Notes: a model not told the origin generated them from the sequence alone. DNA of 15,608 bases from CAZJDM01 sp964544765 (GCA_964544765.1 CAZJDM010000108.1:1-15608); one strand, 5' to 3'; positions 1 to 7,867 are shown, numbered from the stretch's first letter. A program made the numbers and translations.

Positions 1-320
1 TCAACCAAGAGGGCGCCCTTCTCGTTACGAAAGGTATATCAATATTACATCTAACCCTTGATAGATTCAAAGAAATTTTTTACCTACAAGATGATTCTAA
101 AACAGATTCTAAGGAAATTGACTGGTATATGTTGTTATTGTACAGTGCAGATCTAGCTAACCGAGCATATGCGTATCGTTATAATATAATTCCATGGACA
201 GATGAACGATTAACCCAATTAGTAGATAGTAAATGCAAGGGCAGAATTAGTGAATATTTACAGGCTCGTAGAGAGATATTTGGTAATAAAGATCTAGGGG
301 AAAAAATACTAGAGAATTGA
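1..320 (+). CDS. C-terminal part of an unrecognised protein (5' end outside window)
   Basis: The frame is open from base 3, so this is the last 105 codons of a gene that begins before the window; the internal ATG at 129 is not a believable start because the frame continues upstream with ordinary-looking protein. The visible part is mixed hydrophobic and charged, apparently soluble, with no signal peptide, membrane segment or catalytic motif that I can recognise. An aromatic-rich stretch (WYMLLLYSADLANRAYAYRY, spelled by about 126-185) sits in the middle, and the last 30 residues are charged and probably helical. The stop codon (318-320) lies only two bases from the stop of the convergent small gene, and no hairpin terminator is seen between them. 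Function unknown. Confidence 0.7.
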   Translation, partial: NQEGALLVTKGISILHLTLDRFKEIFYLQDDSKTDSKEIDWYMLLLYSADLANRAYAYRYNIIPWTDERLTQLVDSKCKGRISEYLQARREIFGNKDLGEKILEN

Positions 321-322
321 TT

Positions 323-547
323 TCAAAAGAATTTGGTGAACTGAAATTTGGCCATTTCAGTTCTATGCTCTAGCATACTATCCTCAAAAGCTTTTCTTTC
401 ATCTTCATAATAAAATGACTGCTTTGTTTTACCAACCATTTTTAAAACAGAAAACTTCTTAGTGGGAATCAAAAGTTTAGCAATTCTTTTGGGAAGTTTT
501 TCATAAACCCGCATAAGCGATTGACTAGATTTAATAGTTATACTCAT
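323..547 (-). CDS. Small basic hypothetical protein, 74 aa
   Basis: I do not recognise this protein. It is short, lysine/arginine-rich in its first two thirds, and ends in a more acidic, aromatic tail (KFQFTKFF at the C terminus). It has no signal peptide, cysteine pair or known motif. It is kept as real because a strong ribosome binding site (AAGGAGA) lies 6 bases before its ATG at 547, and because the frame fills the space between a convergent neighbour and a divergent intergenic region. It shares its upstream region (548-727) with the receiver-domain gene on the plus strand, so it might be co-controlled with the signalling cluster; that is inference. It could be a small nucleic-acid-binding or regulatory protein, but nothing in the sequence proves it. 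Confidence 0.6.
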   Translation of the reverse strand: MSITIKSSQSLMRVYEKLPKRIAKLLIPTKKFSVLKMVGKTKQSFYYEDERKAFEDSMLEHRTEMAKFQFTKFF

Positions 548-607
548 AATAATCTCCTTGCAAAACTATACAAAATATTTAATAAAGCAAAATAGATGCC
601 AAGAAAG

Positions 608-641
608 TTTTTTCTGTCAAATCAACTCTATACAGAAAAAA
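608..641. repeat. Perfect 10-bp inverted repeat upstream of the DHp-receiver gene
   Basis: TTTTTTCTGT (608-617) and ACAGAAAAAA (632-641) are perfect reverse complements separated by 14 bases. Neither strand shows a T-tract after a GC-rich stem, so it does not look like an intrinsic terminator. It could be a regulator binding site or a weak hairpin in a 5' leader. In DNA this AT-rich, about one such repeat in a window of this size is expected by chance, so confidence in a function is low. Confidence 0.3.
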
Positions 642-727
642 GGGGAATTAAATCAAAAGAAAGCGGGGCATGATTGGTACAATTTTTTGGACACTAGATC
701 AACTTAAAGAGATGTCAACTACGAGAT

Positions 728-1468
728 ATGAAAAAAAGCACCATCAAAGATACAAATATTCTTCTTGAAAGTTTATCGACCCTTACTCATGATATAAAAC
801 GATCCTACAACAATTTACACATCTTTTTAAATCTTTTAGAGAAAAAAAATGGAGATAGGATATTTATCAAACAATATGGTCCGCAGGTTCTAAATGATAT
901 AGATCAGAATCATATATTAGCTAAAAAGATAATCTCCTATCTAAAAGAAACAGATCAACATTTCAATCCTCAAAAAAATCAGGCTAAAACATCAGAAATA
1001 AAACACCCAACCAAAGAAAAAATTACACCTTCTACCTCGACAAACAATATTAAAACCAATGGAAACAAAACTATTGAAAATACTGCTAATAATAAACCGA
1101 CTAAAATATTAGTTGTAGAGGATGATGTGCTTCAACTGATTGATATAGTTAAAAAAATAACTGTAGTTTTACCAAATGCTGAGATCACTAATTGTAAAAC
1201 GATAGAACAAGGCTTATTACACGCAAATAAAGTTTCTTTTGATATTGTTATCACCGATTATCATTTTGAAAATGAACCTTTTACTGGCGTTGACCTCATT
1301 AAACAAATGCAGAATAACTCTTCTTCTACTAAATACATTTTGATATCATCACATCAAATAGACATAGATAAGCTGGATATAAAAATGGACGGTTTTTTGA
1401 CTAAACCTCTGCAATCAGAAGAATTGTCTAAATTAATTGCACATAAACGCATCTCATATAAGAAATAG
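728..1468 (+). CDS. DHp-like hairpin + receiver domain protein (candidate phosphorelay protein)
   Basis: A 246-residue soluble protein with two parts. Residues about 12-75 form two predicted helices; the first has an H-box-like motif with His21-Asp22 (LTHDIKRSYNNL), very similar to the H-box of the hybrid kinase encoded at 3064-4923. The second helix (about 52-74) also matches the kinase's in spacing. No ATP-binding (HATPase) domain follows. A low-complexity Lys/Asn/Thr linker (about 75-124) leads to a complete receiver domain (125-240): acidic pocket E131/D132/D133, phosphoacceptor D177, S207/S208 and K226-P227. The hairpin could accept phosphate at His21, as Spo0B-like or Hpt proteins do, or simply dimerise. 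The proline that follows the H-box in kinases (HDIRKP) is Ser here. The ribosome binding site is weak; no better in-frame start exists upstream. It converges with the NtrC-type gene, stop to stop, across five bases. The receiver is secure; the hairpin's role is inference. Confidence 0.88.
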   Translation: MKKSTIKDTNILLESLSTLTHDIKRSYNNLHIFLNLLEKKNGDRIFIKQYGPQVLNDIDQNHILAKKIISYLKETDQHFNPQKNQAKTSEIKHPTKEKITPSTSTNNIKTNGNKTIENTANNKPTKILVVEDDVLQLIDIVKKITVVLPNAEITNCKTIEQGLLHANKVSFDIVITDYHFENEPFTGVDLIKQMQNNSSSTKYILISSHQIDIDKLDIKMDGFLTKPLQSEELSKLIAHKRISYKK

Positions 1469-1473
1469 GCTTT

Positions 1474-2880
1474 TTAGGACAAATTATACAATTTCATTTT
1501 GCGAAATAAAGTTTTTCTATCAATAGCTAATTTACTGGCCACTTCCTGTTTAGTGGCGCTATCATGAATAATCTGCTTAATAAAGTGCTTTTCCGCATTT
1601 TTCACCATTTGATCCAAAGTTAAATCCTTACCCATTTTAAAATAAAAAGCATCCTTATCAATATCTTGTTCATCAATTGACTTATTTGAACCAGACACCA
1701 AGTCGCCTAGACTTTCATCCATATTACACTTTAAAATATGATTATGATCTATAACCTCAGATCTGGTAGTAAATATCAAATTCTCGACAATATTCTCCAA
1801 TTCCCGCACATTACCGGGCCATGAATAATCATGCATGACCTCTAAAGCTCTATCAGTAATGGTTTTTACAGGATTGTTCTTAGCATATTTACGAAAAAAA
1901 TGATCAACCAAAATAGCAATATCATTCTTTCTCTCTCTTAAGGGGGGTATCCGTAAAATGATTTTGTTTAAACGATAATAAAGATCCATACGAAAACCAT
2001 TTTCTTTAACCAACTGGGTCAATTCTTCATTAGTAGCGGCAATGACCCTAAACTCCAGTTTCTTAGACTGACCCAATCCTACCGGTTCAATTTCTCGCTC
2101 TTGTAAAACTCGTAATAATTTAGCCTGTAAATCAAAAGAAAGGGTGCTTATTTCATCTAAAAAGATATCTCCATAATTAGCCAACTCAAACTTACCAAGT
2201 TGTTTTTTTACCGCACCCGTAAAGGAACCTTTCTCATGCCCGAATAAAACGCTTTCCATTAGCTCTCTGGGAATAACTGAACAGTTAAGCGTAACATAAG
2301 GACGAGTCTTTTTTCCTTCTTGATTATGTAGGGTTTTAGCAACCAGTTCTTTTCCAGTTCCCGACTCTCCAAGAATCAAGACATCAAGCCCAGAGCCTTT
2401 TAACTGCTCAATTTGATATAGTAAATCTTTTACCGTCTCCGATTCACCTACAATTAGGCCTGTTTCCAGTTTACCAACTCGATCAGATAAAACCCGATTG
2501 GTTCTTAAAGTTTGATTTTGCCTTAAACATTTTTCAAAAACCTGATTTAAATTTTCCTCCGATAAAGGTTTGGGTAAAAAATCATTGATCCCAAACCTAA
2601 ATGCCCTGATAGCATCATTAATCTCATCTGAAGAACTAATCACTACTATTTGAATAGAATCATCATAGTTTTTAACTCCCTTTATTATGTCATGCCCTGA
2701 AACTCCTGGAAGATGCAGATCTACAAAAATTAAATCTATGGTGTTTCGATGCAAAAAAGAATTGATATTTTTTCCCGAATCAGAATAATGCAGTTTGGCC
2801 TTATTTTCTAAGGCTCCTTGAATAAATTCAAAAACCAAAGGATCGTCGTCTATAACTAATATATTAGGTAAGTATTGCAT
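1474..2880 (-). CDS. NtrC-family sigma-54-dependent response regulator
   Basis: A 468-residue cytoplasmic transcription activator with the classic three-domain order. The receiver (about 5-120) has the acidic triad D11-D13, phosphoacceptor D54 (FVDLHLPG), S82-S84 and K104-P105. The AAA+ domain (about 139-370) has Walker A GESGTGKE at 171-178, the sigma-54-contacting loop GSFTGA at 218-223 (a common variant of GAFTGA), Walker B FLDE at 240-243, and arginine-finger region FRMDLYYR at 296-303. The C terminus carries a Fis-type helix-turn-helix (about 443-467). All key residues for phosphorylation, ATP hydrolysis and sigma-54 remodelling are present. The start is supported by a TGAGG ribosome binding site seven bases before the ATG. 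It is divergent from the hybrid kinase gene across 183 bases, which makes that kinase its likely phosphate source, possibly through the DHp-receiver protein. Target promoters are unknown; a possible sigma-54 promoter precedes tdh in this window. Confidence 0.96.
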   Translation of the reverse strand: MQYLPNILVIDDDPLVFEFIQGALENKAKLHYSDSGKNINSFLHRNTIDLIFVDLHLPGVSGHDIIKGVKNYDDSIQIVVISSSDEINDAIRAFRFGINDFLPKPLSEENLNQVFEKCLRQNQTLRTNRVLSDRVGKLETGLIVGESETVKDLLYQIEQLKGSGLDVLILGESGTGKELVAKTLHNQEGKKTRPYVTLNCSVIPRELMESVLFGHEKGSFTGAVKKQLGKFELANYGDIFLDEISTLSFDLQAKLLRVLQEREIEPVGLGQSKKLEFRVIAATNEELTQLVKENGFRMDLYYRLNKIILRIPPLRERKNDIAILVDHFFRKYAKNNPVKTITDRALEVMHDYSWPGNVRELENIVENLIFTTRSEVIDHNHILKCNMDESLGDLVSGSNKSIDEQDIDKDAFYFKMGKDLTLDQMVKNAEKHFIKQIIHDSATKQEVASKLAIDRKTLFRKMKLYNLS

Positions 2881-2910
2881 TTAATGCCTCAAAATAATAA
2901 TGTCACAGAG

Positions 2911-2994
2911 ATAGTTTGATAAAATTAAACTATTCCAGATGATATTCAGATTAATATCAAAAATTTATTTTATGTGAAAGCTATTATAAACTAT
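2911..2994. promoter_or_regulatory. Candidate operator cluster (three AAACTAT half-sites) between the NtrC-type and kinase genes
   Basis: ATAGTTT (2911-2917) and AAACTAT (2927-2933) form a perfect 7-bp dyad with a 9-base spacer, and a third AAACTAT lies at 2988-2994. One more copy (563-569) lies in the other divergent intergenic region of the cluster, upstream of the DHp-receiver gene. A dyad plus an extra half-site in a divergent control region is what an autoregulating dimeric activator would leave, for example the Fis-type domain of the neighbouring regulator or the kinase's own helix-turn-helix. The motif is AT-rich, so chance cannot be excluded. Confidence 0.35.
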
Positions 2995-3063
2995 AAAACG
3001 CACCTTTAAAGTGGATTCATCTTGTATCAACTAAATATTAATCATAGAAATCATAATTAAATC

Positions 3064-4923
3064 ATGAGAATTGAAGTTCGTTTAAAATTATCAAATACCC
3101 AAAAATCGGAGTTAAAAAAACAGCTACAAGCTGCTGAACGCTCCAAAGACGTCGATCAAGTTAAGAAAATGCTGGCTTTGATAGCATACAGTGAAGGTGT
3201 AGGCAAAAGAGAAATTGCTACAGAATATAAAATATCTATCAAACTTTTAGAAATTTGGATCAAAGAATTATTACTCAATGACAAGATGAAACTATTTCCC
3301 CAAAAAACCGCTGGTCCATCGAAAAAAAGAATCAATAAAGAAGAATTAAAGAAAATAAAAACCACATCGATGTTTGTTCATGATATAAGAAAGCCCTTTA
3401 CTCAAATTAAATCCATTTTATCTTCTTTTGATTTATTTAAAGACGACCCAATCAAATTACAAGCCGCTAAAGAAGATGTCGAAAGATCAATCAAAAATGC
3501 TGAAACCATGATCAATGATATTTTAGATATCTCTCGAACCTTCAGTTTAAAAACAAAACCGGTATCCATCGGTCGGGTCCTTGATTTTGTCATTCGACAA
3601 TCCTTGCAATATATTAATCGCTTCAATATCTCCTTTGACTATTCTTTTAAAGCCAAACACAAACCTATGCTGGACGAAAACCGCATAGCAAGAGCCCTAA
3701 GCAATGTTATGGGAAATGCTTTAGAAGCCATATTTTTAATTGGAAAGCTTGAACAAGGAAAAATATGGGTGACTAGTAAAGAAATCTCTATCGGTAATCT
3801 AGATACGATTGAAATCATTATTGGCAATAATGGACCACCTATTCCTGCTGGGATAATTAACCAACTGTTTACTCTGTTTTACACCAGTGGTAAAAGTTCA
3901 GGAACAGGATTAGGCCTAGCATCAGCCAGTAAAATAATCAACCTTCATGATGGTAAAATATTTGCTCGCAATCTCCCTAATGAAAAAGGAGTAGAATTTG
4001 TTATTCAAATTCCTGCTTCTAAAGAATTGGATAAGTTTGATCCAAGCTTTCTTCCTCTTCATGGAGAAGAAGTATGGAGAAAAGAAGAAGATTCCTCCTC
4101 CCCCACCGACAATACCCTTTTAAAATTAGAAAAAATAAAATCTTCCTTTAAAATCTTATTGTTAGAAGACGAAGTACTGTATCGCATTTGGATCAGAAAC
4201 CTTATTGAGGATAATTCAACCTTAAAAAGACTCGTTACCCTATATGAGACAGCGACTATTGAAGAAGCTTTAAAAATTGCCGAATCGGAAAACCTGGACT
4301 TTGCCATAATCGATATAAATCTTGGGGATAAAAAAGACGGTTTAGACTTCCTGGAAATACTAAAAGAAAAAAATATCATATTTCCCTGCATCATTCACTC
4401 TAACCAAATACTCCCAATCCACAAAGATCGAGCTAATCAATTAGGGATCAAACATTTTGTGGTAAAACCCCTAACTGTCCAAACCTTGGCAAAATTTTTG
4501 ATCGAAGAAACCAGAGAAACCCCATCCAGTCACCTAGGTAAAAAGAAAAAATGTTATTTTTGTGATGACTCTGAAATCATGCGTATGCATTTTGAGGTTA
4601 TTATAGATAACTATCAAAAAGAAACAGGTGAACATATTATCTTTAGATCTTTTGAAAATGGCGAAGATCTATTAAAAATGGCCAAAGATGATTGTCCAGA
4701 AGTAGTTTTTACTGATCTCAACATGGAAAAAGCGGGTGGTATACTAAATGGTTACCAGATCATAAGCGAAATCAAAAGAATGATTCCTTCCTGTCAAGTT
4801 TACCTACTATCAAACGCGGATATAAATGACGCCAGAACTAGAACCCTAGAGTTAGGAGGCAACGGGGCACTTGAAGTACCCCTCACCTCTGATGTTTTTA
4901 CCAAAATTATGACCGATCTGTGA
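3064..4923 (+). CDS. Soluble hybrid histidine kinase with N-terminal transposase-type HTH and two receivers
   Basis: A 619-residue protein with no signal peptide or membrane segment. Residues about 30-95 look like the helix-turn-helix of IS630-type transposases: REIATEYKISIKLLEIWIKE as the HTH, then a basic Pro/Gly-containing tail (KTAGPSKKR). A DHp domain follows (about 100-160) with H-box H106 in HDIRKP. The HATPase domain (about 200-318) has an N-box with N218 and E221, a G1-like box NNGPPIP (255-261) and a glycine-rich G2 box TGLGLA (281-286). Receiver 1 (about 362-480) is complete: E368/D369, D417, S446, K468-P469. Receiver 2 (about 495-617) has D501/D502, D551 and S583, but the conserved lysine is Val605. 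There is no recognisable PAS, GAF or other sensor, so the HTH region may sense DNA or a protein. The ribosome binding site is poor; a stop codon just upstream (3058-3060) leaves this as the first in-frame ATG. Kinase identity is firm; the DNA-binding role is inferred. Confidence 0.93.
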   Translation: MRIEVRLKLSNTQKSELKKQLQAAERSKDVDQVKKMLALIAYSEGVGKREIATEYKISIKLLEIWIKELLLNDKMKLFPQKTAGPSKKRINKEELKKIKTTSMFVHDIRKPFTQIKSILSSFDLFKDDPIKLQAAKEDVERSIKNAETMINDILDISRTFSLKTKPVSIGRVLDFVIRQSLQYINRFNISFDYSFKAKHKPMLDENRIARALSNVMGNALEAIFLIGKLEQGKIWVTSKEISIGNLDTIEIIIGNNGPPIPAGIINQLFTLFYTSGKSSGTGLGLASASKIINLHDGKIFARNLPNEKGVEFVIQIPASKELDKFDPSFLPLHGEEVWRKEEDSSSPTDNTLLKLEKIKSSFKILLLEDEVLYRIWIRNLIEDNSTLKRLVTLYETATIEEALKIAESENLDFAIIDINLGDKKDGLDFLEILKEKNIIFPCIIHSNQILPIHKDRANQLGIKHFVVKPLTVQTLAKFLIEETRETPSSHLGKKKKCYFCDDSEIMRMHFEVIIDNYQKETGEHIIFRSFENGEDLLKMAKDDCPEVVFTDLNMEKAGGILNGYQIISEIKRMIPSCQVYLLSNADINDARTRTLELGGNGALEVPLTSDVFTKIMTDL

Positions 4924-4953
4924 TCAAAATATAGGCTGATAAATTACCAAACA

Positions 4954-5409
4954 TTAGCCGACAAACCCCTTTAAAAGCTCTCTGCTTTTTTTATCCAAAA
5001 GAGAATAATCAACAATATGGTATAAATCACCTACAATGTCCTTAATTAGAAGGGCCCTGCCTGGTAAAAGAGTGGGCCATTCTTCTAATCCTGTCTGAAA
5101 AGTACGACGACCTTGTTTGGTTTCTACTATCCAGTTTCGCAGTTCAAATTCTTTTTCAATTACCTCAATTTTAGTAACTTCCAAAATAAATCTGGCATCA
5201 GCTAATTCGGCCATAATAGCTTTCCTAGATAGAGGATCCAAATCCATCAACTCCTCAATAAGGAACACCTCATTGCCCTTGTTATCTCTTAAGGAGTAAT
5301 ACTTATCTGGATCACTCCAAGGAAAACAACGTATTAAATGAACTGGGATATCTTTACCATTTTTACTTACGGTCAATTGTCCGCAAGAATCTTTTATTAA
5401 AACTTTCAT
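4954..5409 (-). CDS. DUF1854 family protein, partner of the ABC transporter
   Basis: A 151-residue soluble protein matching the DUF1854 pattern as I know it: an early FPWSDP motif followed by YYSLRD, then EVFLIEELMDLDPLSR, a central Trp-x-Val-x-Thr strand (NWIVETKQGRRTFQT), LPGRALLIKDIVGD, and a C-terminal LLDKKSRELL. The biochemical role of the family is not known to me. It lies 36 bases downstream of the ABC transporter gene on the same strand, so they are almost certainly co-transcribed. I recall such pairs being annotated as associated with cyanophycin metabolism in other bacteria, but no cyanophycin gene is in view. I chose the ATG at 5409: AAGGAG precedes it by five bases, whereas the in-frame GTG at 5415 overlaps that ribosome binding site and cannot use it. 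Its 3' end is 30 bases from the convergent kinase stop. Confidence 0.85.
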   Translation of the reverse strand: MKVLIKDSCGQLTVSKNGKDIPVHLIRCFPWSDPDKYYSLRDNKGNEVFLIEELMDLDPLSRKAIMAELADARFILEVTKIEVIEKEFELRNWIVETKQGRRTFQTGLEEWPTLLPGRALLIKDIVGDLYHIVDYSLLDKKSRELLKGFVG

Positions 5410-5445
5410 AATCACTCCTTGATTACAATTTTCGATAGTGAAAAT

Positions 5446-7725
5446 TTATACAGCGAAAATATTGTTTATATCCTGCTGCAAATTAAATAAATTAAAATAA
5501 CACCCGTTTTCTTTGGCTACCAACTCTTGATGAGAGCCTCTCTCTACAATAGCGCCATCTTCTATCACCAACAATCGATCCGCCTTATTCAAGGTAGACA
5601 GCCTATGAGCAATTGCAAAAACCGTTCTTCCTTTGGTAAGATAATTCAACGCCTCTTGTATTTTTCGTTCAGACTCTGAATCAACACTACTGGTTGCCTC
5701 ATCTAGAATTAATATTCTAGGGTCATGTAAAACAGCTCTAGCAATAGAGATTCTCTGTCTTTCACCACCTGACAATGTGTGTCCTCGTTCTCCTACCAGA
5801 GTATCGTAACCCTGAGGAAGACGTCCTATAAAGTCATGGGCATTAGCGGCCTTGGCCGCTTCCACAATTTTTCCAGAAGAAGCTTCCGGCATCCCATAAC
5901 GAATGTTTTCCAGTATCGTTCCGTGAAACAAATATGGCTCCTGCAGAACAATACCTATTTGTTTACGGAAACTATGTCCATCTAGGTTTCGAACATCAAC
6001 TCCATCAATTAATACCTGCCCGTTAGTTACATCATAAAAACGCGATATTAAATTGGTGATAGTACTCTTCCCGCCACCTGATGGACCCACTAACCCGATC
6101 ATTTCCCCTGGTCGAACATTGAAATCCATGTTTTTGATAACATATCTAACTCCATCATAAGAAAAAGACACATTTTTAAAGGCAACAGCTCCTTTAATAG
6201 GATTTAATCTGACCGCTTTGGGTTTAGTAATTATTTGCGGTTCTGTATCCAATACTTCAAAGATCCTATAAGCTGAACTAGTTGCTCGATTCAACATTCT
6301 TGCCAACTGACCGATCACTTCTATGGGCTGAATGAACTGGGTCATATAAAGGACAAAAGAAATAAAGGTACCCGCGCTTAAAGTAATTAAGCCATGGTTC
6401 CCAATACCCAACAACCGCATAAAACCCCAGATCCAAACAACTAACATAAAGGATTTAACCAAAATCATGAACAAGGGCCAAAAAGAGGTCCAAATATCAT
6501 GAATCCCATTAAAAGCCTCCAGAGTATCCGCATTACGGTTATTGAACCGACTACTCTCGTATTTTTCCTGACTGAAAGCTTTAACCACTTTTACCCCAGG
6601 AATAGTATCCGACAACACATCTGTTAAACGTGACCATTTGTGCCAAGCCTTTAAGAACAAAGATTGCATCATTTGACCGTGATGGGCAATCAGAAACAAA
6701 AACAAAGGAATCGGTACCGTCATGATCAAACCTAATTTCCAATCCAGAATTATCAGCGTCGTTCCCAAACCCATTAGCATAATAACTGAAATGGAAACAT
6801 CAACTACACCAAAGGCAATGAAGTCCCATAACCTGTCAGTATCTGAACTAACCCTGCTTATAAGACTGCCAGTCTGACGACTAGAAAAATAACTCAAGCT
6901 TAGCTTTTGTAGATGAGCATAAACCTCTTTACGCAAATCATGGGCAACATATTCCCCTATCTTTGACATAGTTTTCAATCTTATCCAGGTAAACAATTCA
7001 CTAAAAATATATACTAGAGTAATCGCTATTATAATCACCCATCCAGCTTGAGCTGCCGCATTTAAATCAATTTTACCTAGTTGATAAGGTTTAATAATTT
7101 TATCCAATAATCTTCCGGTCAAGTAGGCTGGCGTTAAGCTCATAATCGTCATTAATACCGCTCCCGTCATACCGTATAAAAGCTTAAGTCGATATGGCCT
7201 AAGGTAACTTAAAAGTCTCCACACTACGGCCATCTTATTAGCAGAAACACTAGACTGGGTATCTTTGATTGGTTTGGTGACCGATTCAGCATATAAATTA
7301 TCCGCATTAGAAGTCTTCACCGAGCTTCCAGCGAGTTCTTGCTCAATTAAAAATTTGATATTTTCCATGGTCCGTTTTTGTCGATGGGTATATCTTAATA
7401 TCACCAGCGGAGAAGACTTTTCTTTTCCCCAAACCGTAAAACGGTTACAACTTGACAGAACAGTTGTTTCAATGGATTTAATCTCTCTACGCTCAATTAC
7501 TTTAAATGAACGATCATATTTACCTTCTTTTTCGTAAACAATAACCAGATGATCTTTTCCTAAAATCAACCAATCAGCGCTTAAACGAAGATTATCATCC
7601 AAATCAACAATTGAATATAATTGTAAACTAAAATCCTTCAAACTAGAGGTAACATAATTCATTATCTCATTGGGAAGAACACTTGGCTGATTCATATAAC
7701 GTTGTATTAATTGTCGTTGATTCAT
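5446..7725 (-). CDS. ABC exporter-type half transporter with N-terminal extension, DUF1854-associated
   Basis: A 759-residue inner-membrane protein with fused transmembrane and nucleotide-binding domains, expected to act as a homodimer. The first 150 or so residues are an extra, soluble domain rich in beta-type segments (LVIVYEKEGKY, LVILRYTHRQKRT), possibly PH-like and absent from ordinary MsbA-type exporters. A type I exporter membrane domain follows (about 170-475, some six hydrophobic segments). The ATPase domain (about 510-750) is complete: Walker A GPSGGGKST at 547-555, Q-loop Q595, signature LSGGE at 651-655, Walker B ILILDE at 671-676, and switch H707. The substrate cannot be read from the sequence. 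A ribosome binding site (AGGAG) lies six bases before the ATG. The DUF1854 gene follows in the same operon; DUF1854 proteins and this extended ABC type travel together, which suggests a working complex. The operon is separated from the upstream lipoprotein operon by an intrinsic terminator and so should have its own promoter within 7726-7868, though I see no convincing -35/-10 pair there. Confidence 0.95.
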   Translation of the reverse strand: MNQRQLIQRYMNQPSVLPNEIMNYVTSSLKDFSLQLYSIVDLDDNLRLSADWLILGKDHLVIVYEKEGKYDRSFKVIERREIKSIETTVLSSCNRFTVWGKEKSSPLVILRYTHRQKRTMENIKFLIEQELAGSSVKTSNADNLYAESVTKPIKDTQSSVSANKMAVVWRLLSYLRPYRLKLLYGMTGAVLMTIMSLTPAYLTGRLLDKIIKPYQLGKIDLNAAAQAGWVIIIAITLVYIFSELFTWIRLKTMSKIGEYVAHDLRKEVYAHLQKLSLSYFSSRQTGSLISRVSSDTDRLWDFIAFGVVDVSISVIMLMGLGTTLIILDWKLGLIMTVPIPLFLFLIAHHGQMMQSLFLKAWHKWSRLTDVLSDTIPGVKVVKAFSQEKYESSRFNNRNADTLEAFNGIHDIWTSFWPLFMILVKSFMLVVWIWGFMRLLGIGNHGLITLSAGTFISFVLYMTQFIQPIEVIGQLARMLNRATSSAYRIFEVLDTEPQIITKPKAVRLNPIKGAVAFKNVSFSYDGVRYVIKNMDFNVRPGEMIGLVGPSGGGKSTITNLISRFYDVTNGQVLIDGVDVRNLDGHSFRKQIGIVLQEPYLFHGTILENIRYGMPEASSGKIVEAAKAANAHDFIGRLPQGYDTLVGERGHTLSGGERQRISIARAVLHDPRILILDEATSSVDSESERKIQEALNYLTKGRTVFAIAHRLSTLNKADRLLVIEDGAIVERGSHQELVAKENGCYFNLFNLQQDINNIFAV

Positions 7726-7867
7726 GGCACACTCCTATTGAAAAATTTCATGAATTCCTAATACTAAAAAGCAAAAGGTATGCCACAATCACCAGAAACT
7801 TATACTGTTGTTTTCACTGTGATTTTTTGGCAATGATTAATCTTTGCTATTTTCATCTCTTTAATAA

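Noticed and set aside
674..690. TTGGTAC...TTTTGG resembling a sigma-54 promoter before the DHp-receiver gene
   Set aside because: The spacing from GG is one base too long and the -12 element has GG instead of GC, so the core requirement is not met.
3064..3260. Possibility that the HTH at the start of the kinase marks an insertion sequence or transposase remnant
   Set aside because: The reading frame runs without a break into the kinase domains, no catalytic DDE residues or terminal inverted repeats are seen, and base composition does not change. A domain fusion is a better reading.
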